Assembly (NCBI GenBank): GCA_047967505.1
Contig: CM106539.1
Direction: 5' to 3' (one strand)
Source: Dipteris shenzhenensis
Lineage: Eukaryota > Polypodiophyta > Polypodiopsida > Gleicheniales
DNA: 64,000 bases
Below, in pieces: positions 53,941 to 64,000 of this stretch. The notes beneath the pieces are model-generated. The model saw nothing but the letters and a program-made list of their open reading frames with translations. It did not search any database and was not told the origin of the DNA. The position numbers and the translations under genes were made by a program. How positions within the stretch are numbered: position 1 is the stretch's first letter; the number at the start of each line of letters is the position of its first letter.

Positions 53941-55369
53941 GATGCAAATAAAGCAAAATCCCAAATGCTAGTGCCTGCAAGAGAGAATCACAACAAATAC
54001 CAGGTGCACCCAAATGTGTATGCCACAATAGAGTGAAATATCACCAAAACTCAAAGCTCAAAGCATCTGACTCATGTGCATATACTATGCATCCATATAA
54101 GCAAATCTGGCCCAAAAGAAAATGCCAATAAGTGCCAAATGACTCAAGCATAAACACTGTCCACTGGCATATGCATCAATAATGTCTCATCCAAGAGAGC
54201 ATAGCACTATCAGTGCATCACCTGCAATGTTTCAAAGCTGTCCCTCAGCTTAAAATAGCATCCATGTGCAAAGCGCCGATAAAAATAGCATCCCACAAGG
54301 CAATTTGGGCCTATCAGCGCATCCAATAAGGACCGCAATGCATCCAAATGGACTATAAATCATCCACTGCAACCCAATGCACACCACAAATGAGCGCACA
54401 CTGCTCAAACTGCAACCAGAGTGATCTGCATAAGGTATGCTCAAGAAATCATAGTCCCACAGTAATGAGCGCTACTGAAAATAGAACTTGAGATGCCTCA
54501 AAACATGGGCACCATTGCATAATCAGAATCAGCAAGAAAATTTGCAAATATCTCTCTTTTGCCAGAACTCCAAAATCCCAACCGATGAGTGAGAAATGGG
54601 AGTCAACACTTATCCACTGCCATGTGGCATAAATCTAAGGTTTCAAAACCTTAGAATGAAAAATGCATCACAGAGAGACGAAATCGAATACACAGAGATC
54701 TATAACTCTAAAAATCCTCCACCGAATCGCGCAAGAACTGACAGGTAGGGGTTTTTGGGCGTCCGGAACGCAATGGGATAGACAGTTTTGGAAACCGTGG
54801 TCTCAATCACTGGGTTCAACACACGGACTGAAAAACGTTTTTGGAAACAGAGCTGTTTGTAAACTCCACCGGAGTGCGAATGATGAGCAACATAGAAGTT
54901 TTAGGACCTCCTGAGTCCACCGGAACTGACAGATCTGCAAATAGTTGCTCCAAACTTGAGTTCCAACACCCGGGCAAAAAACGCAGAAACTGACACAGTG
55001 AGTCAGAAATCCAATGAAATGATCCCAGATTCAAGAATGAAGGTGTTTCCAAGCTCCTGAAGTGAAGTGGATACCAAAAGCAAGCAATAGTTGCCTCTAC
55101 AAGTCAATACGGAGTCTCTGTCATCGAACGGAATAGGGAAAAGCTCAAAAAACGACTTTTTTTTTTTGAAACCACTTAACAGGCTCTCAAAACCACTTCG
55201 CAAAGCCAAAGTGACTTTTCCAAAGGTTCCTCCAAGGTCTCTGCACACTCGGATGCAAGTAAAGTCACCCACAAAGCTTCCCACAAAGCTTCTCCTTCCT
55301 CCCACAGAGCTGCTGAGCTTCCAAGCATTCACGCACGCTCAGCTAGATCACCCGGGCTCTGATACCAGT
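53941..55369 (-). other. Copia A leader (5' untranslated region)
   Basis: About 1.4 kb between the primer site (minus strand TGGTATCAGAGC at about 55356-55367) and the gag ATG. No long open frame belongs to the element here. Its last ~250 bp match copia B upstream of its gag. Confidence 0.8.
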
Positions 55370-55542
55370 TGAGAGTGCTCTCAACGGAAGCAAGAACGGA
55401 AGAGGGAGAGAGAGAGAGACAGAGAGCCACACAAGTTTTGGTGGGTGCAGAACCACCCTAATCTTCTTTTTCATTCATTTATATATGTGTTTGAGTATTG
55501 TACATAACTGGAGTGAAGGCACAGTGACCTTTAACCCCCACA
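55370..55542 (-). repeat. Copia A 5' LTR (173 bp)
   Basis: Same ends as 40698-40870, followed on its outer side by the target duplication ATTCC (55543-55547). Confidence 0.95.
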
Positions 55543-58395
55543 ATTCCAAGGTGAAACCTCTCCTTTACCACCTATAGCATACCCTGTGGGAAGATTCACA
55601 ATGCAACAATCCACACTCCATGTGCATTGCTTAGAGTTTTGTTTCTTCCCTTGTTGGTGTAGAAGTGCAAAGAAATCACGCAATTCTTGATATCCATCTG
55701 CAAGCTATGATTGCATTATCTCTTTTCCCAATTTGATATAGTTAAACTCCCTCCCTCACCTTTAATCAACTCCTAGGTATGAGGGGATGTTTCCACCGTG
55801 GCAAAAAAGATAGTGGAACCCAAATAACTTCAATCGAGAAAGGCTTTCTCACTATCCTAGAGTCATCAACTTTTGAAGTATCTGCAAACGCAATGCATAT
55901 CAAATGACAATACTAGAATAAAAGGAATTGGAAAACTTCAAGAAAGATGATTCAGCTTACCATCTCCACCCAAGTTGATATTCTTCCTTCTCCCTGGTTT
56001 TGCATGATTAAGATTTCCTATATTTTCCTTTTGTTTCTCCACCAATATCTTTTGTTTCTCCTCTAGATTTTTACGCTGCTCCTGCGTCATGTCTCCAGAG
56101 GATCCCGAGTTAGATTTACATTGAACTTTCAAATGCCTTATCAAGAAACCCATGGAGCAAGTTAAGATTTACATTGTTCTTAACTAGTTCTTAATTAGGT
56201 AAGCACAAGAGGCACTGAAAGAACCAACATGAAAAGTATACCTCTCTAGCATTAATGCCTCCTCCTCCACACACTTTCCACTACTCATCTCGATCCACCA
56301 TGGACAATGCTTTCTCTCCCACTTTGAAAGCCTTATTGTTCCTTTTACAGGTCAAGTCCTCACAAAAAACTTTATGTGTGTACATGCAATATGTAGGAGG
56401 CTTGAGCACTGTCCATGCCTTGCAAATAGATGGAATGGTTTGTATCTTTTTTGTTTCCAGAAAATGAAGAATAAACCTAATCAAAACCCAAAAAATTGAA
56501 AGCATAAATAGAAATTTAAGAATTAGGCAATGAAAGATGAATGCTTACCTGAAAACAACTCTTCTGCTTGCATTCACAAGGTCAACTTGTTTTGCAAGCA
56601 CGGTAGCCACAGACATGAAGGATGCAAAGGGCTCATACAAATCACTCCGATGTCTTGCCACAATATCCTCAAAATATTCGCATATTGTAGGATGCTCTGG
56701 CAACTCCAAAGGAGAAACACCAACAAAGGAAGCCTGAACCTGTGACAACAACCTATGACACTCTTCAAGAACCTGGTCCATAAAAACTTCCTTTGTAAGC
56801 CACCCAATCAAGGCATGGTCACTTGTTGGAATTCCATAACTATTCTTCAAATTCAAATCAGACCCAAGCAAAGATAATAATGAAAGCTGTCTAGCCTTGC
56901 TGCAAGAAGCAATGGCCACTTGACACAACTTGTCTGATGTAATTTTAGCAGTTTTGTCTTCATATGGCAAGGACCATAATTTGTGAAACCAATCTTTGCC
57001 ATGTGCAAGATTTATAATTGAAAAAATTTGTGAAAACCACACAAAAGAAATTCAGCATGACATTTGAAATCAATGCATAGTAATACAAGACAAAGGAAAA
57101 AGCACAAACTCACCCTGTGCATCTTTCTCCTGTATGTTTGAGTGACTGCTCTTTTAATCCCAGTTATCTTAACAACTTTTTCATCTTTATCCAGTCCAGA
57201 AGGTAGCTTCTTACAAGCTGCTTCAAAATCAGATTTCCACTTGCCCTATAAAAGCAAGTATGCACCAAAGCTATAATTCAAACTATATAGAGAAAGTGAT
57301 GAAGCAAAAGCAAAAGGAAAGAAAGCATGAGGTAGAAAGTATAAGAACTCACAGCATAAACCATGCAACCAAGAATAGCCTGTGTGGGGGGATACCAAAC
57401 CCTTCTTCCTTGACCAATCTCCTTTTGCCATACAAGCTCAATATTTTTCTTCTCTTCTTCTGTGAAATCCTCCAGAAATACTTGTGCATCACAACCAACA
57501 AGTGTACTTGTATGATACAAGTAATCTTTAAGATTTGTTGTGACAATTGCCTCCTCATTCAATTTGGACAATGGAATTTGTTTAGCAATAAAGTAGAAAA
57601 TAGAAATATGTTCTTAATACAACTAGTGGAAGAAAGAAATATGATACTCACAAGTTAAACCTTTGCAAAGCTGCAATCAACCTCAACTCATTGTCAGGCT
57701 CTAAAGCTATAATATGTGCATGAATCCTTATATGCCTTGTCTTGTTATTAACAAAGACCTCCCTAATGCTCTCCATCCATGAGGTAGTTCAATGGTTTCC
57801 CTCCCACACATAGAACATCTTGCAGGATAGGAATTCCCATGCAGGAGTTTGTTGAAGCTCATGCTCAAACTCATCATTCACAGCATGCCAATGCTTATCC
57901 CATGAAGCTCTTATCTCATCATCCACCTCTTTGGTTGTCCCATCAAACATCCCAACTAAAATAATAAAGAACCCCTTTGTGGGGACATATCCCTCCATCT
58001 CAAATGCTCTCTTGAGAATGGAGAGATCATTCCTAAGTTGTCTCACCTTAGGGTTGATAAGCAATCTGCACAAAGGGATATGGGGAGGTACCATTCCTCT
58101 ATTGATAGTTATGGACTCAAGAAAATCACTTCCAACATTACTATCCATTGATTCACGGACAAATTCATCACCTCCCACATCACCCTTAGCCTTTCCACTA
58201 TCCTTCTTGTTAGCAGACTCTTTCTCCACACTGACATCTCTTCAAGCTCTTTTGCATTTGGAGATTTGGCTTGTGTGTTAGCAAATAGGGGGGATGGTGT
58301 TGTTGGTGCTTGCTCTTTCTTTTTGGTAGTCTTTTTCTTCTTACCACCAGCTTGTCCACCTATTGTGGAGATTTTCTCTTTCCAGACCTAGTCAT
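55543..58395 (-). other. Copy 2 exons upstream of the copia A insertion
   Basis: This is the N-terminal three quarters of the copy 2 product. At 55576-55596 the motif IV-like NLPTGYA appears, the partner of DFPSGYP in copy 1. At about 56290-56310 LSKWERKHCPWWIEM aligns with LSQWELAHCPWWIDF of copy 1, but in a different frame from the preceding CMYTH segment, showing an indel. The exon stops at GGAAT, whose ATTCC is repeated at 40693-40697. Confidence 0.75.
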
Positions 58396-58680
58396 GACTT
58401 CTAGCATACACAAAAGAAAATTGGATATTAGATCTTAGCCCCATCATTCATTTTTTATTGTACTTTGAGGAAAAGTAAGCCATTGAATGAATAGTGAATC
58501 AAAGAATGCAATTGACCAAAAGAGAAATACCTGATGATCTTGGACCTTAGGCTGATACCACAAACAATTCAATTTCCAATATTCCAACCAACAATTTGCA
58601 AAGAGAGATTCAAGAAAGTCAAGAACATGTATTGACATAGCAGCATAAGAAAAGTAAAGAAAGCTTTATTAGGAGAAAAA
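58396..58680. other. Unassigned stretch upstream of copy 2
   Basis: This is where the promoter of copy 2 would lie. No convincing site is visible. Confidence 0.3.
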
Positions 58681-58689
58681 AATAATGCT

Positions 58690-60445
58690 CAATCCCCCTA
58701 TTCCACCCACATTTAAAGTTTCAAATATCACAAATGACAACCTGCAAAGAGTGATTGAAGTAAAGTCAGGAATAGCTATTGACATAGCAACTAGAGAATT
58801 AGGAAAGTAAAGAGTATACAGTTGGAGCATTTGAAGCAATAGGGAGTTACAACAGTCTACATCTACTTGCATATGTCTACAAAAGAATATACTTGCACAT
58901 ATCCATATGGCTCATACACCAAGAATGACAGTGGAATGTAGCCTCTACAATCTTTTGAATGCAACCCCTTTCCCTATTCCGCCAATGGAATATGGTAGTA
59001 AGGCCTTCATGAAATCAAGAATGGCTGATCTATGTGCTCTCAAATGCTAAATATTTTTTTCTAGCATCGCCTTCCCTATATGCTTTAGCTTATGTGTGCC
59101 CAAGCTTGTAGCTTGGCTACAATGTATTTTGACCTAGCTACCAAAGAAGATTCTACTTAGGATGCTAAGAGAATGCTAAGAGGTTGCCCATGTTTTCTCT
59201 TTTCTTCTTATTCTAAGGTTCACAAAAAGGGCTACTTTATGTCATGGTTGGTCTATATGCTCTCTGCTGTGCTGCAAATTTCCTTCTAGCATCACCTAAT
59301 GGGTGCCTATATACTTTAGCTAATGGTTTCTCTATATGATCTCAAACGCTTCGTATTGATTTCTAGCATCACCTTATGGCTGCCCATGCATTGTTATTGT
59401 GGCTATTGAGCCATGAGCCATGAGCTGAAGTAGCCATGATCTAAGTCATAGATAAGCTTGGACATGCATGAGCTAGGCATCCATGAGCTAAGAAGCCATG
59501 AGCTCAAGCATAGATGAGCTTGGGAATGCATGAACTAGGCATCCTTGAGCTAAGCAGCCATGATCTTGGGCATACATGAGCTAAGCAGATAGGCCATTGT
59601 TGTTTTTTCAAGAAGGCCTCCCTACAATATTCTGCTAGCAGAATAGGGGGAGAGGCTCTGTAGCATAGTGGGCAGCCATGGGCAGCCACCATGAGATACA
59701 AGATCTCTCCCATATCTTAATGAATCCTTTTCCCCTATTCTGCCATCAGAATAGGGTGGGGAGGGCATCAAGGATGCATAGTGATTACATATTAAGGGAG
59801 GGCACATTGATTACAATGTGTTGTGCAGGAAGCAAGAACACTAAAATGGTGTTGCCTCTCCCCCATTCCGCCCGCGGAATAGGGGATGGAGGCCATCAAG
59901 TTGAGAGGCCCGGTTGGACATTACCAGATGCAGTAGCTAGATGTGATGTAGCCTCCAAGTAATGTAGTGTTGCCTCTCCCCCTATTTTGCCAGCTGAATA
60001 TGGTAGGGAGTTGAAGCTTGGCATGGATTCCAAGTGATCTTCTACATGCTTGGGGAGGGTTCAAAGAGGGGAGCGAATGCATAAGAGTTCAAGAGGGGAG
60101 TGACTAAAGCAGATAGAGAACATGGAATGGCCATATTACGCCAGTGGAATGGGGGTAGTAGACCTCCTTGGTTGGAGCATCCAGATCACCTCCTTGCTGC
60201 TGCTGGTCTTGCTGTTGCCGGGGTGCAGAAAGGAAGGTAGGTCGTAAGCCAGACATTCAACATGGCATCATAGTTAAGTTCTTGAAGATAGTGTGGTTTG
60301 TCTGGGATGACGCCATAGCCCGAAGTTTCAAGGGAGATAGGTTGCAGAGGACATCGTAATCCACAAAATTGAGAAAGAGAGGGGAGTGACTCAAGAAAAT
60401 AGAGAACATGGAATGGCCATATTCTGCCAGCAGAATAGGGATAGT
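58690..60445. repeat. Family of ~8 short palindromes, consensus TATTCYGCCRGCRGAATA
   Basis: Copies at about 58693 (half only), 58973-58996, 59626-59650, 59732-59757, 59860-59886, 59978-60008, 60131-60155 and 60417-60444. Most add C-rich sequence before and G-rich sequence after the core (CCCCTATTC...GAATAGGGG). The arms stay complementary while the central two or three bases vary. Flanks are partly shared: GCCTCTCC precedes two copies, and AGAGAACATGGAATGGCC with CCTCCTTGGTTGGAGC surrounds two others. No open frame is linked to them. Confidence 0.85.
59403..59590. repeat. Minisatellite, ~63-bp period, ~3 copies
   Basis: CCATGAGCTAAGAAGCCATG...GAATGCATGAACTAGGCAT type units repeat head to tail with substitutions; the words CATGAGCTAAG and CATAGATGAGCTTGG recur. 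Confidence 0.75.
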
Positions 60446-60487
60446 ACACCTCTGGATTTTAGTCCACCTCCTTGGTTGGAGCTTCTA

Positions 60488-60703
60488 TTAAGAAAAACAA
60501 GAAGAGAGATATAGGAAGCAACCAAGAGGGAGCAATAGTCTCCTCCACAATCAGCTCATATTCGCCCACACAATACTATTGAACACTATTAAGGTCACAC
60601 CCATACATAGTAGATAAGAACTAACTATGGTTGAGTCAGTGTGACTCACCTTATTCACCTACTCACACAATAGGAACAATAACTGAGAGCTTGATTCCCA
60701 ACA
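60488..60703 (-). repeat. Copia E 3' LTR (inner end certain, outer end approximate)
   Basis: On the minus strand the LTR starts TGTTGGGAATCAAGCTC at 60703, just after the purine tract CTTGAGCTTGAGGGGGAG. The outer end near 60488 is a guess because the 5' LTR lies outside the window. Confidence 0.6.
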
Positions 60704-60779
60704 CTCCCCCTCAAGCTCAAGTAGAGAGCATAACACCAAGTAGCTCTCTAAAGTATGCAAACTTATCTCTACCCAATGA

Positions 60780-62299
60780 CTTGGTAAAGATATCTGCAAC
60801 CTGATCTTCGGTCTTCACATGTATGAGATCAATCTTCTTTGATAACACCATCTCTCTGATGAAATGGTAGTGTACCTCAATATGCTTAGTTCAAGCATGA
60901 TAAACTGGATTACTTGCCAACTGCACACTACTCATGTTATCACAATAAAGTCTGGCTGGTTTTTCCACATGCAGTCCCAAATCTTGCAAAAGCTTCTGAA
61001 GCCAAGCAATCTCACATACAGCCAATGCTACACCTCTGTACTCTGCCTCTGTACTAGACAATGCCATTGTGGGTTGCTTTTTACTACTCCAACTCACCAC
61101 TGCACTACCAAGGTTGAATGCATAACCACTGGTGGATCTCCTGTCATAGGCACAACCTGCCCAATTTGCATCTGTGTATCCAACCAATTCTATATCCTTT
61201 CCATACTCATAAAAGAGTCCATATTGATATGTTGCCTTGACATAGTGCATAATCCTCCTCACTGCATCCAAGTGAGGCTTCTGTGGCTTCTGCATAAATT
61301 GACTAATGAGTCCCACAGCATATATTAAATCAGGCCTGGTAATAGTCAAATAAATCAAGTTTCCAACCATCTGCCTATACATGGTAATGTCATCAATCTC
61401 AGCTCCAGAATCAACCATCATCTTCAAGTTTTGATCCAAGGGGATATCCATTGGTTTGCAATCCTTCATGCCAAACCTCTCCAGCATATTCAAGGCATAC
61501 TGCCTCTGCATAAGCCAAATGCCATCAGGTGTTCTCAACACCTCTATGCCAAGAAAGAACTTCAAGTCCCCTAGATCCTTCATATCAAACTCCATTTTCA
61601 GCTTGCTCTTAATTTCAGCAATGCCATCATCATCACTACCAGTCAGAATCAGATCATCAACATAAATCACAATCACAACATATCCAGCAATTGTCTTCTT
61701 TGTGAACAGTGAATGATCAGCCTTCCCAATTGCAAAACCAAGCTCTTGCAAGTATCTACTGATCCTTTCATTCCATGCTCTAGGTGCTTGCTTCAGCCCA
61801 TAGAGAGCTTTCTTCAACCTGCAAACATCGTTGGGATAGTCAAGTGCACATAACCCTCGGGCTGAACCATATAGACTTCCTCCAACAAGTCACCATTTAG
61901 GAAAGCATTCTTGACATCCATTTGCTACAATTTCTAGCCATTTGCAGCAGCCAATGCTATGATAGTTCTCACAATTGCCATCTTGGCAACAGGGCTGAAA
62001 GTTTCCTCATAATCTAGCCCATACTACTACGCATACCTTTTCACCACCAGCCATGCTTTATACCTTTCCACTGATCCATCAAACTTGCATTTTACTTTGT
62101 AGACCCATTTGCAACCAATAGGATTCTTGCCTTCAGGCAACTCCACCAAATCCCAAGTTTGATTAGTGGCAAGGGCATCCATCTCCTCATCCATGGCATT
62201 CTGCCAATGACCATGTTGCACAGCCTTAGCAAAGATAGTTGGCTCAGTATGTCCCATAACTTTTGTCATATATGCAATAATGCCAAGTAGCATAACCAC
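60780..62299 (-). pseudogene. Copia E RT and RNase H
   Basis: RT starts at about 62240 ([40 protein letters not shown]), shifts frame at about 62030-61820 (through the NAFLNGDL-equivalent region), then runs open from 61817 to 60898: LKKALYGLKQAPRAWNERIS, VIYVDDLILTG, FDMKDLGDLKFFLGIEV, DAVRRIMHYVKAT and RNase H YTDANWAGCAYDRRST, LSSTEAEYRGVALAVCE, LYCDNMSS. It stops at PVYHA-TGA (60898-60900), where the usual codon is CGA/Arg (HARTKHIEV); the C-terminal THKIEVHYHF-like and DIFTKSLGRDKF parts continue in frame after it. Confidence 0.88.
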
Positions 62300-62366
62300 T
62301 TTAAGTTAACCTGTCAACAGGATACCTGACTCTCTGTGACCTTCTCACTGGAGTGCCTGACTCTCC

Positions 62367-62800
62367 TCATTCATGAGGAGGTATGTACCTGCTTCCCTTG
62401 ACTCCAGGTATAGACACAGATGGAATACCCAACACACTATCCAAACTATCACTACATGACGAATCATAGCCACAATTCGACCGCCCAGGGACATCATTTT
62501 TAGCTTGCGAAAGCACCTCAACAACCTTGGCTTTCCCTTTATCTCTCCCCCTCACTGACATAGAAGTGTCAGTGGAATTGCGTAACCTGCCAGCAGACCA
62601 AGGATTCACTGTAGTAGAACCAGTAGATGTAGGCTCAGATATGGATGTACTAGTTTGCTGATTTTTATCATATGCATGACCTATAGGTGCATCATTGGGA
62701 ACAGCCACTTTCAGCTTGCCATACCAAGATTCCAGCTCATCAAAAACAACATCCCAACTCACCATAGTCTTCTTGTAGATGGGTTGTAGCATTTGTAACC
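62367..62800 (-). pseudogene. Copia E integrase-RT linker
   Basis: Open minus-strand segment with WDVVFDELESWYGKLKV (the SRDVVFDE-like C-terminal integrase motif of copia), a Ser/Thr-rich stretch, and an end at HE before a stop. A frame break at about 62310-62370 separates it from RT. Confidence 0.75.
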
Positions 62801-62929
62801 CTTCTGGTTCTGTGCATAGCTAGTAAACACACATCTTTCAGCCTTCGGATCTTATTTTCTCCTCTTCTCATCTGGTATATGCACATATGCCAAGCTACCA
62901 AACACTTTTAAATGACTGACATCAAGCTT

Positions 62930-63394
62930 CTATTGATACAATTTCTCATATGGTGTGAGCATATGAATGCCAATAGTAGGAGTGCGATTCAGCACATACA
63001 TTGCAATTGCAAGTGCTTCTGCCCAATAATAATCAAGTAAGTTCTTTTTATTCAACATGCTTCTACCACATGAACCAATCACCCCATTCTTATGTTCAGC
63101 CACTCCATTCTGCTGTGGTGTATATGGGCATGTAAGCTCTCGTCTAATCCCATGATAGGTGAAGAAGTCATCAAATTCATTTGACAGATATTCACCTCCA
63201 TTATCTGATCTCAAGCATGTGATATATGACCCAAACTCCTTTTCAACATGTTGCTTGAAATGCTTGAAGGTAGGCATGACCTCATCCTTATGTTTCAAAA
63301 AAATATAGCCATGTATACCGGCTGAAATCATCAATAAATGTGACATAATATGATGAACCTCCCATCGAGGTAGTGTGTGCGAGACCCCAGACAT
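62930..63394 (-). pseudogene. Copia E integrase core
   Basis: Contains KHFKQHVEKEFGSYI, RSDNGGEYLSNEFDDFF and RRELTCPYTPQQNGVAEHKN (DDE Asp and Glu present), then YYWAEALAIAMYVLNRTP. The first catalytic Asp region is in another frame (about 63350-63420, S-D-V-W-G-L-A-H in decayed form). A stop near 62929 ends it. Confidence 0.85.
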
Positions 63395-63470
63395 CAGAGT
63401 GAATCAACTGCAAAGGTCTACTACTCTCCCGCAGATGCTTAGTGAATGGCAACCTTGATTGTTTTCCAAA

Positions 63471-63932
63471 CTAGCATGCATGACAAACATGCTCTAAAGC
63501 AGAGTATACTTGAACTTTGCTAGGCCAACAACAACGCCTTAATGCTAACATTATTCCTTGCCTTTTCCCTTTCGCAATCAATTTGCAGCCATTACCAAAC
63601 TCCTCAATGAAGCATCCATCCTTATTAAACCAGACTTGCAAGTTCTTCTCAGCCATTTGTCCAATAGACAACAAGTTCTTCGTGATCGAAGGCACATGCA
63701 ACACTTCACGCAGCTTCTTGGTCTGACCATCATGCATCACTAGAGGCACAACACCCTTGTGTGTAATGTCATGCTGTGTATCATCTCCTGTGAAAACATA
63801 ACCATGCACACCAGGAGTCATCTCATCAAACCACTCTCCATGTGGTGTCATGTGATTAGATGCTCCTGAATCAATATACCATATATCATCCAAGCCACCA
63901 TCAGTAGGCTTATGATCTTGCACATGCATCAT
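63471..63932 (-). pseudogene. Copia E protease and GAG-pre-integrase
   Basis: WYIDSGASNHMTPHGEWFDE is the copia protease active site. REVLHVPSITKNLLSIGQMA and FEEFGNGCKL-like residues lead to the GAG-pre-integrase domain, whose zinc ligands (SALEHVCHAC at about 63475) are near the end. The frame breaks at about 63545 and 63470. Confidence 0.85.
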
Positions 63933-64000
63933 AGCAAATAGCTGATTTGAGGATGTCTCATGCGCATGACTAGAAGAGGCAAAATGACCATGCTGATTTT

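Larger units (their letters stand above)
40698..55542 (-). mobile_element. Copia A: full-length Tork/TNT1-like element, split by gypsy G1
   Basis: 173-bp LTRs at 55370-55542 (5') and 40698-40870 (3'), three transitions apart, and a perfect target duplication ATTCC. The primer site TGGTATCAGAGC sits two bases inside the 5' LTR (about 55356-55367). A leader of about 1.4 kb runs to the gag ATG at 53940. The purine tract AAGTGGGAGGT abuts the 3' LTR. Without the 8949-bp gypsy insert and its duplicated 5 bp, the element is about 5.9 kb, normal for plant copia. It lies in the methyltransferase exon of ParB/methyltransferase copy 2. Confidence 0.97.
39658..58395 (-). pseudogene. ParB-like / amino-methyltransferase fusion gene, copy 2, split by nested LTR elements
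   Basis: ATG at 58395-58393 (MTRSGKRK), stop after INVAVPLD at 39658. Exons, minus strand, approximate: 58395-57652 (ParB-like: IPLCRLLINPKVRQL, FEMEGYVPTKGFFIIL, MFYVWEGNH then TTSWMESI); 57600-57353; 57245-57114; 57020-56549; 56450-56242; 56140-55961; 55881-55543 continuing at 40697-40542; 40276-40213; 40134-39658 (motif X/I-like: KSPAFILMFLEMLCPPNGS, ILEIGAGIG, HSGHLCLAIENDP). Donors GTGAGT, GTAAGC and GTAAAT are visible. Lesions beyond the insertion: the GNHR arginine is TGA (57789-57791), a TAG at 55705-55707, frame breaks near 58380, 56330 and 55760. Every block aligns in order with copy 1. It was probably a site-binding or DNA-modifying protein; that is inference from fold motifs. Confidence 0.75.
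60480..64000 (-). mobile_element. Copia E: copia element, 3' part, runs off the window
   Basis: Minus-strand order from 64000 downward: protease, GAG-pre-integrase, integrase, RT, RNase H, purine tract, 3' LTR. It differs from copia A/B in sequence (IYVDDLILTGSDDDG versus LYVDDMLLASKN), so it is another lineage. Gag and the 5' LTR lie beyond the window. Confidence 0.9.

Noticed and set aside
57260-57658. 132-codon plus-strand frame inside copy 2
   Set aside because: Antisense to clearly conserved exons of the ParB/methyltransferase relic.

Overview
This window looks like land-plant nuclear DNA. It has Ty1/copia and Ty3/gypsy elements of plant type, a MULE-type transposase, a class III peroxidase remnant, small hAT-like MITEs, microsatellites and introns with GT/AG borders. 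Nothing bacterial or organellar was seen. The gene and repeat content would suit a fern, lycophyte or other large repeat-rich plant genome, but the sequence alone does not fix the species. I found no gene that is clearly intact and expressed. Almost everything readable is a mobile element or a broken gene.

Layout. 1-1500: decayed gypsy integrase fragment with a tandem duplication. 1500-4560: unassigned AT-rich DNA. 4560-5200: GA microsatellite, a partial LTR (T4) and a 51-bp tandem repeat. 5400-5730: class III peroxidase fragment. 6120-6810: long palindromes. 7190-9100: tandem repeats, a possible gypsy gag scrap, a hairpin and a copia RT/RNase H remnant. 9400-9600: copia gag scrap. 10585-14293 (minus): a multi-exon gene relic whose product joins a ParB-like N-terminal domain to a beta-class amino-methyltransferase-like C-terminal domain (copy 1). 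14800-15430: three more palindromes. 16590-21191: CT microsatellites plus two members (T2, T3) of a non-autonomous LTR family. 21756-24894: MULE transposase pseudogene. 26007-29855: truncated copia B. 29860-34240: old copia C split by a complete gag-only LTR element (T1). 34237-35160: second MULE remnant carrying a hAT-like MITE. 37887-38155: tandem duplication.

The centre of interest is 39658-58395. A second copy of the ParB/methyltransferase gene lies on the minus strand. It is cut inside its methyltransferase exon by a complete copia element (copia A, 40698-55542, target duplication ATTCC). Copia A is itself cut inside its gag by a gypsy element of Athila/Tat type (44319-53267, target duplication GAGAC). 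Taking out copia A and one ATTCC restores the exon and its match to copy 1. The order of events is therefore host gene, then copia, then gypsy. The gypsy pol carries an extra ~550-residue C-terminal part, gag and pol meet at an overlapping TGATG, and its 3' end holds three LTR pieces. 58680-60450 holds a family of short palindromes. 60480-64000 is a further copia (E) on the minus strand that runs off the window.

The mobile genes fit the usual LTR plan: gag for the particle, protease/RT/RNase H/integrase for copying and insertion. T1-T4 keep only LTRs, primer site and gag or a short gag relic, so they would need pol from another element.
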